Of a stretch of DNA of 13,403 nucleotides, positions 7,075 through 13,403 are shown in pieces. Positions within the stretch are counted from its first letter, which is position 1. Each line of letters starts with the position of its first letter. The translations under genes were made by a program, and so were the position numbers. This DNA comes from a candidate division Zixibacteria bacterium 4484_93 (GTDB taxonomy: Bacteria > UBP14 > UBA6098 > 4484-93), in the NCBI GenBank assembly GCA_002085385.1, contig NATO01000013.1, forward strand, positions 1 through 13,403, written 5' to 3'. The notes under the pieces are model-generated. The model was not told the DNA's origin. It searched no databases and saw only the letters and a program-made list of their open reading frames with translations.

Positions 7075-7103
7075 AATATAAACCAATCTCTCTCCATTCT
7101 CAA
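7075..7103 (-). promoter_or_regulatory. Putative sigma70-type promoter for the iorA-iorB-tal-galT operon
   Basis: In the 71-nt gap between lemA and iorA, the minus strand has TTGAGA (7103-7098), a 17-nt spacer, and TATATT (7080-7075). Each hexamer matches the consensus at 5 of 6 positions and the spacing is ideal. A transcript would start near 7068 and carry a leader of about 27 nt containing an A-rich tract and the iorA Shine-Dalgarno. No operator-like palindrome is obvious. This is the best promoter candidate in the window. Confidence 0.55.
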
Positions 7104-7112
7104 GGAAAATAA

Positions 7113-7667
7113 TCAGAACTTCACCTCGGGTGCCCTTCGCTCTTCAGCAACCTCGAGCTCGAACACCTCTTCCCCGCTGAAGTTGAACGCACCAGCAATG
7201 ATATTATTGGGGAACTTCTGTATCGAGACATTATAATCCCTGACAACGGCGTTGTAGTATCTGCGAGCATTCTGAATGGCGCTCTCTATCTCGTTCAGGC
7301 TCGACTGCAGAGAGAGGAAGTTTTGATTAGCCTTGAGCTCGGGATATGCCTCTGCCACGGCAAAAAGCGATTTCAACGCCCCTGTAAGCATATTCTCTGC
7401 CTGTGCCTGCTCACGGGGAGTCTTTGCAGATATCGCCATCCTCCGAGCCTCCGTAACCTTCTCGAATGTCTCCCTCTCGTGCTTCGCGTAACCCTTCACC
7501 GTCTCGACAAGGTTCGGTATGAGGTCATACCTCCGCTTCAACTGAACATCGATATCTCCCCAGGCTTGCTTGATTGTGTTCTTCAGAACGATTATCTTGT
7601 TGTAGACAGCAATCCCCCACACGATGACTACAACGATAATGAGCAACAAAAATAAAAGAAGTATCAT
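7113..7667 (-). CDS. lemA: LemA family membrane-anchored protein
   Basis: A 184-residue protein with one N-terminal membrane helix (about 1-20, almost pure I/L/V) followed by a long helical domain. The LemA signature is clear: Y22-N-x-I-V-x-L-K-N, W36-x-D-I-D-V-Q-L-K-R-R-Y-D-L-I-P-N-L-V-E-T-V-K-G-Y (36-60), a middle Y109-P-E-L-K-A-N-Q-N-F (109-118), and a closing R-x-Y-N-x-x-V-x-x-Y-N (136-146) with F-P-N-N-I-I-A (152-158). The molecular role of the family is not settled; it is a predicted envelope protein. The open frame could extend to 7760, but ATG at 7667 is the start: it yields the normal N-terminus and has GGAGG 6 nt upstream. Only one nucleotide separates it from the stop of the lipoprotein gene. 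The usual partners (TPM-domain protein, M48 protease) are absent here. Confidence 0.95.
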   Translation of the reverse strand: MILLLFLLLIIVVVIVWGIAVYNKIIVLKNTIKQAWGDIDVQLKRRYDLIPNLVETVKGYAKHERETFEKVTEARRMAISAKTPREQAQAENMLTGALKSLFAVAEAYPELKANQNFLSLQSSLNEIESAIQNARRYYNAVVRDYNVSIQKFPNNIIAGAFNFSGEEVFELEVAEERRAPEVKF

Positions 7668-7668
7668 T

Positions 7669-8958
7669 TTATCCCTCCAATGAAACTGTTTTGAGCAAAT
7701 TCTCCAGCTTCGATGTAAGCTTCTTGTTGAAGCCGACGATATCCTCCCGAACCAGCCCATTCTTGTCTATGACAAATATCTGCGGCGTCATTCCGGAGAA
7801 GAAATCCTCCATAATAGCATCCTGAGCAGGCGGTAGGTCGAACGGTAGAAGCAGCACAGGATAGGTTATCCCTTTCTCTTCTGCGTATTCCTTCACCCCA
7901 TCGGGGTCATCCGCATCGATGGAGACAGCAACGATGACAAGATTGTCATTGGTATTAAGACTATCCAGCTTCGACAACCACTCTATCTCCTCCTCGCAAT
8001 GCTCGCACTCCTCGCTGAAGAAGTGCATAAGGACAACCTTACCCTTATAGTCGGCGAGACGAAATTTCCCCTTTCCACCGGTGAGATACGGCAATTCAAT
8101 CGGTGGAGCAGGCTTATTCATCATCTTCATACGGTTCTTGAGCCATTTAGCCTGAATATTCTCCCGGTATATCTTCGATTCGATGCTACCCAGATTGTCC
8201 ATAACAAAGGCAGTTGTGTCTCGAGCAAGTGAAATAAGAGCAGCAGTATCAGAAACAAATATCTGCTTCGGAATATAATAGTCAAAGCGTGTATCAATTA
8301 AGAAAAGCCTCATAATGTATCCCGTTGGGTTGCTTCTTATATCTCCAAACAGCACGAAGTTCAGTCCCAGAATGGCTGCATACTTCTTCACCAGTTCGTC
8401 TGTCCCCTGTTTCAGATAACCAGGGTCAGATTTTATCCTCTCAACAAGCGGTGTCCCACTCTCAGGATGAAACCCTTTATCCACAAGCATCTCTTCGATA
8501 CTGTTCGCAACAGATAGTCCTGCTCTCATATTATCAGGGAACTCGAACGGCAGCACGACAAAACTGCTATCCCGTATCTCCGGCACCTCCGAGACCATAC
8601 CCTTAATCTTGAATGAAAGAAGTGAGTTTTCCTTATCGTTTGTCTCGATATAGACCGTTTTCTTCTGCTCTCCTACGGCATCGGCAATGTATGTTATCGT
8701 AAGTATCGCAGAATCCCCGGGAGCAATCTGCCCGGGATATTCACCGACAAGAACGCAATCACAGGTGCTCCTTATCCCCTCGATGTCAAGCGGAGAGCGT
8801 CCAACATTTCTTATGACAATATCTGTGGATAGTTTCTGTTTCAAAAGTAGTTCTCCGAAATCCCACTCTGTATTCGACAGTTCCGCCTTTGGGGAATTAC
8901 CAGAGCATCCAGCACAAATGAGAGCCACAGACGCCATAAGAACAAGAACCTTTCTCAT
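7669..8958 (-). CDS. Lipoprotein with DUF1573, TolB/FlgO-like and TlpA-like thioredoxin domains
   Basis: A 429-residue probable lipoprotein on the periplasmic or outer face of the envelope. Residues 1-17 form a signal peptide ending C-A-G, with C18 as the lipidation site; Cys at position -3 is atypical. Residues 25-125 are a DUF1573 immunoglobulin-like domain: W-D-F-G, a C66-D-C68 pair where the family has C-G-C, P-G-x-I-x-P-G-D, and Y-I-E-T-N-D. Residues 128-260 begin S-F-V-V-L-P-F and contain L-G-L-N-F-V-L-F-G-D and R-L-F-L-I-D-T, resembling TolB-N/FlgO/CsgG-type domains of envelope lipoproteins. Residues 283-429 are a thioredoxin fold of the AhpC/TlpA type with C318-E-H-C321 and a cis-proline T391-P392. 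A disulfide or thiol redox role is inferred. The start at 8958 is preferred over an in-frame ATG at 8976 because the ribosome binding site lies between them. It is coupled to the subtilase upstream and lemA downstream. Confidence 0.85.
   Translation of the reverse strand: MRKVLVLMASVALICAGCSGNSPKAELSNTEWDFGELLLKQKLSTDIVIRNVGRSPLDIEGIRSTCDCVLVGEYPGQIAPGDSAILTITYIADAVGEQKKTVYIETNDKENSLLSFKIKGMVSEVPEIRDSSFVVLPFEFPDNMRAGLSVANSIEEMLVDKGFHPESGTPLVERIKSDPGYLKQGTDELVKKYAAILGLNFVLFGDIRSNPTGYIMRLFLIDTRFDYYIPKQIFVSDTAALISLARDTTAFVMDNLGSIESKIYRENIQAKWLKNRMKMMNKPAPPIELPYLTGGKGKFRLADYKGKVVLMHFFSEECEHCEEEIEWLSKLDSLNTNDNLVIVAVSIDADDPDGVKEYAEEKGITYPVLLLPFDLPPAQDAIMEDFFSGMTPQIFVIDKNGLVREDIVGFNKKLTSKLENLLKTVSLEG
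7672..7678 (-). promoter_or_regulatory. Ribosome binding site that fixes the lemA start
   Basis: GGAGGGA on the minus strand overlaps the last codons of the upstream lipoprotein gene; the stop TAA (7671-7669) lies between it and the lemA ATG (7667). Spacing from GGAGG to ATG is 6 nt. This supports the short lemA start over the extended frame and indicates translational coupling. Confidence 0.8.
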
Positions 8959-8960
8959 AT

Positions 8961-10781
8961 CTACCTCCCTACCCATATCTTTGACGGTTCAAGTGAAAGT
9001 ATCCAGTATCCCTTACCCGGTTCAACCGTCTCTGTCTCTTCGTATCTACGACTCTCTGTATTAAATAGATAAGCGTCACCATACAGCGCACCATCCGGCC
9101 GGCTATCCACCGATGGGTAAGCAAAATCCCGGCATATCGACCCAACAAGGTTCCAGCCGATATGAAGCTGCCTTGCGTAAATGGGAACGGGCACCCCTGT
9201 GATGTAGACAGTTGTATCGACATCTGATAGAACAAAATATCCAACACCGGGGGTTGCGATACTGTCTCTCTCGTAGACATATCTCTCAGGGTCGAAGCTA
9301 TACGCATACCCTATAATCGGGAGAACATCTCTTATATCCTCCTCAAAGATAATTGGGAATGAAATCATACTCCATCCACGGACAAGGGAGAGTGGAATAG
9401 TAATCGAATCTATCCCTCCGGTGAGAGTCAGAAGCAGGTTTGGTATCCCCCATCCGACATCGTTGTCGGGTGTAGCCGATTTGCTTGCATAATGCTTCAC
9501 AGAGTCGATAGCCATTATAGGTGTCCAGTCGGGGTGAGCTTCGAGCAGAACCGCTCCGAGACCCGCTGCAATCGGGCAGGCAGCCGATGTCCCACCAAAC
9601 GCACCAAAGGAGGAATCATCCTCCGAGTTCGCACAGGCAACGGCAATCCCCTGAGTGGATATATCGGGCTTTATCCTTCCATCGTATGTTGGACCACGCG
9701 AGCTGAACCCCGCAGGCTCTCCATCCGGTTCGAGTGCTCCAACAGCAACAGCACTGTCGGCATCGGCAGGTGCAGTGAGCGTTCCCGGAGACGGTCCCGA
9801 GTTCCCTGCCGATGTGAATACCAGTATCCCCAGCTCTGCTGCCCTGTCGGCGGCAATCGTTATAACCGTTGTGTTTCCATCCATATCCTCGTATGTGTAT
9901 CCTGTTCCGTCATCAAAGCGGCTATATCCAAGTGAGGTTGTTATGACATCCGCCCCTATGCTGTCCGCCCATTCCATTGCAGCGACCCAGTGGTCCATCT
10001 CAACGGGCATCTCCATAGATAAATCCTCTGTCTTGGCAAGAAGATACCCTGCCCTAAACGCTGGAGCAACAATCTGACCATCGTATCTCCCACCAACAAC
10101 GGAGAGAGTGGATGTCCCATGGTATATCTGGCTCGGTATATCACCTGGCTCAAGGTCAACCATCTCATCATCATTTATGAAATCGTATGTGGCAACAATA
10201 TCCATATCGGCAAACGCCCGATGCGTCGTCCTGAAACCTGTATCCATAATGCAAACTAAAACACCATCACCGGTCAGCCCGAGCTCGTGGGCAAATGGAA
10301 CCTCAACCATTTGATACTGGTGAAAAGACGGACCATAGTCATAGGGCAATGTATCCCGCGGGGAGAACAGCGGTGCAACTGCCGGTTTCCCGTTATCTGC
10401 TGGCAAAGGAATAATTCTCTTAATCGAATCGACAAACTCGAACGCTTGAATATCCTTCAAGAGCGTATCGGGGAGATGAGCAGAGACAGCGTTAAGCCAT
10501 CTGCTCCTGTGAACAGGCACAACACCCAGCGATTGAAGCGATTTAATATAATCCTCATTGACGGGGATATCTTGAAAATCGACAAGGAACTCTCTATCGG
10601 AGAACAGCTTCTCCCTGCGGGCACGGGCATACGGCGTCAGGTTCGCCTCAAGATGAGCCAGAGTAGAGTTTATATCTATTTCCCCCTTGTCGGAGAAGAA
10701 TATCCAATATTTATTCGCTCTGCCCTCGAGAATGCCACACAAAAGAAACACAGCTACAACAGCTAAAAACAGTCTTCTCAT
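8961..10781 (-). CDS. Secreted subtilisin-like serine protease (S8 family) with C-terminal GWN domain
   Basis: A 606-residue exported protease. Seen: a signal peptide (1-20; M-R-R then a hydrophobic core); a prodomain of the FCB subtilase style starting K-Y-W-I-F-F-S-D-K-G (24-33) with S-R-W-L-N-A-V-S (93-100); the catalytic domain, about 165-455, with Asp180 (I-M-D-T-G), His221 (Y-H-G-T-S), oxyanion Asn327 (S-A-G-N-S-G) and Ser399 (G-G-T-S-A-A-C-P). The full triad is intact, so it should be active. Residues 466-600 form a two-lobed domain with G-W-S...P-G-V-G-Y-F and G-W-N...P-G-K-G-Y-W, shared with the neighbouring surface protein. Unlike that neighbour it has no FlgD/Por-like sorting domain and ends right after the second lobe. 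It starts 9 nt after the upstream stop, with AAAGGA overlapping that stop. It likely degrades external protein for peptide fermentation or processes surface proteins. Confidence 0.93.
   Translation of the reverse strand: MRRLFLAVVAVFLLCGILEGRANKYWIFFSDKGEIDINSTLAHLEANLTPYARARREKLFSDREFLVDFQDIPVNEDYIKSLQSLGVVPVHRSRWLNAVSAHLPDTLLKDIQAFEFVDSIKRIIPLPADNGKPAVAPLFSPRDTLPYDYGPSFHQYQMVEVPFAHELGLTGDGVLVCIMDTGFRTTHRAFADMDIVATYDFINDDEMVDLEPGDIPSQIYHGTSTLSVVGGRYDGQIVAPAFRAGYLLAKTEDLSMEMPVEMDHWVAAMEWADSIGADVITTSLGYSRFDDGTGYTYEDMDGNTTVITIAADRAAELGILVFTSAGNSGPSPGTLTAPADADSAVAVGALEPDGEPAGFSSRGPTYDGRIKPDISTQGIAVACANSEDDSSFGAFGGTSAACPIAAGLGAVLLEAHPDWTPIMAIDSVKHYASKSATPDNDVGWGIPNLLLTLTGGIDSITIPLSLVRGWSMISFPIIFEEDIRDVLPIIGYAYSFDPERYVYERDSIATPGVGYFVLSDVDTTVYITGVPVPIYARQLHIGWNLVGSICRDFAYPSVDSRPDGALYGDAYLFNTESRRYEETETVEPGKGYWILSLEPSKIWVGR
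8963..8970 (-). promoter_or_regulatory. Ribosome binding site that fixes the lipoprotein start
   Basis: AGGGAGGT on the minus strand overlaps the subtilase stop codon TAG (8963-8961) and lies 4-6 nt before the ATG at 8958. It falls inside the six extra codons that a start at 8976 would add, and the 8958 start also gives a clean signal peptide beginning M-R-K. Both points favour 8958. Confidence 0.8.
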
Positions 10782-10790
10782 TGTTTTCCT

Positions 10791-13403
10791 TTATTTTACA
10801 AGCATCATCCTGCCGAACTTCTCTTCATTTCCTGCGCGGAGCCTGAACAGATATACACCCGACGGGAACTTTTCACCATCCCAGACAATAGAATGCGTCC
10901 CTGCCGACATCTTTTCATACCCCTTCTCAAAGACACAATTCCCTGTCAGGTTATAGACAGAAAGCGTAACCTCTCGCTCCTCGGGTAGAAGGAAGCAGAG
11001 CCTGGTCTCCGGGTTGAACGGGTTAGGGAAATTGCCCAGCAGAACGAAATCCTTCGGCTTCACACTGGCAAGGGTGAGTTTAAGAACGGTTTCCCCTTTT
11101 ACATCGATGCTGCCGTATGAGCTAAGAAGCATCTTCTCGCCATACATATCGCATTCAAACAGATAGCCGGGTGCAATTGAGTATTTTAGGCTACCATCTC
11201 CCTTTGCAACAAGCTCCCACTGGTCACCCGATGCAGGCTTTGTTGCCAACATCATCAGCCTTCCCCCGGGAGAGTCGAAATACAGCTCCTTCTCCACCCC
11301 GGGCAGCACGGGAAGAGATGGAATAGAAACCCCTTTCTCTGATGAGACAATAGATACACTCCCATATCCAGGCAGGGTAAAGTTTGCGATGGGTTCAGCT
11401 TTCTTTTCTGTTTTTCTTTTCCCTTCGCCTCCGGTAAGGGTGTAGTTGCAATTTCCTGTGACGAGACTCCAGTATCCGAGCCCCGGAGCTATCACATCTG
11501 AGGGGATATACACTCGTCTCGATGCATCGAACTGATAAGCATCCAGAAGTATAAGCCCCTCCGGGTCAGTAGAGGCGTTTGCATACGGGACGCCACCCTC
11601 CGACCAGATACTCCCTGTCATATTCCAGCCGACCCTCAGATGAATAGTAAAGCTCATAAGAGGGCGTCCGGATATGGTGAAACTCGTATCCCCTGCGAAC
11701 CACACAAAATATGACTTGCCAGCCTCAATCTCATCCACCGCCTCATATTCCGCCGAATCGGGGTTATACCAGAAGCAGTAGTCATTCCCCGGGAAGACAG
11801 AATCAGCGGAGTAATCATCCACATCCAGCGGGAGCGAGAACTGGTTCCAGCCAGCAACTGGATTGTATATTACCTCTCTCTCTTCGCCAAGATACACACC
11901 GAAGTAGTCGAACAGTATTCTCCGCATAAGCTCGAGCCTCGTGTTATCGCCTCCCCTCTCGGCAAGCCCGGAGAACTCGAGCGTCGTGAAGACCGTCTTC
12001 GAGCGACCGAAACTATACTCCACAGCAGGATAACCATCCGATACACCTCCGGTTATCTGGAAGAGATAATCTGCACCATCCCTCACGAGGATATTATCAG
12101 GGTAAAGAGCCCATTCATCGAACGGGTTCCTGAACCCGAACGACAGACCATCGGCAAGCGAGCTGGACATACCAACGACCGTTGCCGATGTGTCGCCGTA
12201 TATCGTCCAGAAATCCTGGGTAACCGCACTAACACCGAGATAGTCATACGGAAAATCTCCCGGTGCAAAGCTTGTGGCATCGTAATATCTATCCCACAGG
12301 TAGTCCTGCGCGGATAGGAAAAGCTTTCCACCGCCATCCAGATATTCAGAGAGAGCAGCCTCATCATCATCCGTCAGGGTCATAGTATCGGAATAGCATC
12401 TTCCTGTGAGCCATATGACCGCCTGATACTCTGCCATCGTCTCAGCGTCGGGACCGTTCCCACCAAGTTCCGTTACCTCGTAGACATTATAAGGGATTCC
12501 GAGGCTATCAAGCGGCTCGGTATAGTACTCCGCAAGGTCATCGTATGTCGGAACGATAACGCTCCCGTCATCATCGACAACAAGAACTGCTGCATCTCCA
12601 AGCGCTTCCCTCGGCAAAGCAGATGCCTCATTCGAGTAGTCGCTTTCTCCGTGCGGATAGATTGCCGTTGCAACATAATAGTATCTCGTCCCGTTTGAAA
12701 CGGTGCTGTCGATGTAGGAGTTTGTATCGACCGTCGCAATTGGACTGTATCCTGTGTGTGGGGTGGTGCTTCGATAGATGTTGTATCCGAGGATATTGTC
12801 GGCAGCAAGGATATCGCTTATGTCCCTGATTCGCGGAACAGGGGATGAGATTCTGCCTGTATTGGCAAATATATGAGGCTCCTCAAAACCTCTGGCAGGC
12901 TTTCCGGGGTGAAGAACTGCAGTTCTCGTAAAGGGCTCGGTGTATGTAACGATGATATGGTTCAGGTAGTCGTTCGTTTCTATCCAGTTCCCCAGCTCTG
13001 AATTAAAGGCATGGCTCCTCGGCGGAGTGTATGAGGCAGCCGAATCGGAAAGCATACTGGGATGGTCTCCCAGCTTTCTAACCCCGACATGAAACTCGCT
13101 GCCTGCGGGGAAAACAATTCCCGAATCGGACAGGTCGACGACTGTCCACTGGACACCGTAGTACGGGTCAAAATGCTCAGGCTCAACCACAAGAGGCGTC
13201 ACCAGATTAACGGATGTATCGGGCATTCCGTATCCATCATCCGCCCAGATGTGCACCTCGACATCATCGTATACTCCAACACTATCATAGAATGCGAATC
13301 CAATCACCTTAAGCGTGCAGGGGAACCAGACGAAGAATCTCGTTTCCTCAATCGAACCGGAAGGCATCGGGTAATAATAGTAGTCTGTTCCACCATCATC
13401 ATA
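10791..13403 (-). CDS. Large multidomain secreted surface protein with FlgD/Por-like C-terminal sorting domain; 5' end outside the window
   Basis: The frame is open from the right edge, so the N-terminus is missing; 870 residues are visible (numbered from the edge). A beta-rich segment (1-155) begins D-D-G-G-T-D-Y-Y-Y-Y, typical of surface proteins in FCB-related genomes. A fibronectin type III domain covers about 197-264 (N-I-L-G-Y-N-I-Y-R-S...Y-Y-Y-V-A-T-A). A class I glutamine-amidotransferase-like (ThuA/DUF4350-like) fold covers about 270-500 (V-L-V-V-D-D-D-G; Y-L-D-G-G-G-K-L-F-L-S-A-Q-D). The two-lobed GWN domain is at 515-657, and a C-terminal sorting/Ig-like domain at about 786-870 shows N-P-F-N-P, V-Y-N-L-T-G, W-D-G and S-G-V-Y-L-F-R-L, ending M-M-L-V-K. 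The last domain is of the type used by type IX secretion or related systems. No catalytic centre is visible in this part; an N-terminal enzyme domain may lie outside. It is the first gene seen of the protease/lipoprotein/lemA operon. Confidence 0.88.
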   Translation of the reverse strand, partial: YDDGGTDYYYYPMPSGSIEETRFFVWFPCTLKVIGFAFYDSVGVYDDVEVHIWADDGYGMPDTSVNLVTPLVVEPEHFDPYYGVQWTVVDLSDSGIVFPAGSEFHVGVRKLGDHPSMLSDSAASYTPPRSHAFNSELGNWIETNDYLNHIIVTYTEPFTRTAVLHPGKPARGFEEPHIFANTGRISSPVPRIRDISDILAADNILGYNIYRSTTPHTGYSPIATVDTNSYIDSTVSNGTRYYYVATAIYPHGESDYSNEASALPREALGDAAVLVVDDDGSVIVPTYDDLAEYYTEPLDSLGIPYNVYEVTELGGNGPDAETMAEYQAVIWLTGRCYSDTMTLTDDDEAALSEYLDGGGKLFLSAQDYLWDRYYDATSFAPGDFPYDYLGVSAVTQDFWTIYGDTSATVVGMSSSLADGLSFGFRNPFDEWALYPDNILVRDGADYLFQITGGVSDGYPAVEYSFGRSKTVFTTLEFSGLAERGGDNTRLELMRRILFDYFGVYLGEEREVIYNPVAGWNQFSLPLDVDDYSADSVFPGNDYCFWYNPDSAEYEAVDEIEAGKSYFVWFAGDTSFTISGRPLMSFTIHLRVGWNMTGSIWSEGGVPYANASTDPEGLILLDAYQFDASRRVYIPSDVIAPGLGYWSLVTGNCNYTLTGGEGKRKTEKKAEPIANFTLPGYGSVSIVSSEKGVSIPSLPVLPGVEKELYFDSPGGRLMMLATKPASGDQWELVAKGDGSLKYSIAPGYLFECDMYGEKMLLSSYGSIDVKGETVLKLTLASVKPKDFVLLGNFPNPFNPETRLCFLLPEEREVTLSVYNLTGNCVFEKGYEKMSAGTHSIVWDGEKFPSGVYLFRLRAGNEEKFGRMMLVK

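Noticed and set aside
7042..7112. Rho-independent terminator after lemA
   Set aside because: No stable GC stem was found; the A-rich tract at 7053-7061 belongs to the iorA leader and no hairpin precedes it.
7668..7760. 31-codon N-terminal extension of lemA
   Set aside because: It overlaps the end of the lipoprotein gene, is rich in Arg/Ser/Trp, and would bury the membrane anchor that normally starts LemA.
8959..8976. Six-codon extension of the lipoprotein (ATG at 8976)
   Set aside because: The extension contains the ribosome binding site itself and would add acidic residues in front of the signal peptide.
1..13403. Defence system, phage, insertion sequence, CRISPR array or tRNA
   Set aside because: I saw no short direct-repeat array, terminal inverted repeats, transposase or integrase motifs, or cloverleaf-like sequences on either strand. 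The subtilase has a signal peptide and export context, so it is not a defence-type protease.

Overview
All supported genes in this 13.4 kb window lie on the minus strand, so it is transcribed from right to left. It looks like a chromosomal piece from an uncultured anaerobic bacterium in or near the FCB superphylum (WOR-3, Cloacimonadota or KSB1-like). The evidence is a secreted protein with a FlgD/Por-like C-terminal sorting domain, a subtilase with the FCB-style prodomain, a DUF1573-thioredoxin lipoprotein, and a YbeY that has Asp where most bacteria have the third zinc-binding His (a Bacteroidetes-like trait). Strong Shine-Dalgarno sequences and frequent non-ATG starts are visible. The lineage is an inference; no rRNA gene is present.

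Right block (13403-7113) is a tightly packed envelope/export operon: a 5'-truncated multidomain surface protein, a secreted S8 serine protease, a lipoprotein joining DUF1573, a TolB/FlgO-like domain and a TlpA-like thioredoxin, and LemA. Gaps between these genes are only 9, 2 and 1 nt, and each downstream Shine-Dalgarno lies at or over the upstream stop. The surface protein and the protease share an unusual two-lobed 'GWN' domain.

Middle block (7103-2977) starts with a good sigma70-like promoter in the 71-nt gap after lemA. It encodes indolepyruvate:ferredoxin oxidoreductase (iorA, iorB), a small transaldolase and a GalT-family nucleotidyltransferase. IorAB together with the secreted protease suggests peptide and amino-acid fermentation, with aryl-pyruvates oxidised to acyl-CoA and reduced ferredoxin.

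Left block (2974-1) has its own promoter-like sequence. It carries a 7TM-HD phosphodiesterase of the PgpH type, ybeY, and the N-terminal part of a membrane protein that is probably a CNNM/HlyC-CorC family member cut by the window edge. This is a common bacterial housekeeping arrangement.

I found no tRNA, rRNA, CRISPR array, insertion sequence, convincing terminator or defence system. The most unusual items are the three-domain redox lipoprotein and its coupling to the exported protease, the shared GWN domain, and the iorAB-transaldolase-galT grouping. I see no fully new system that I can defend.
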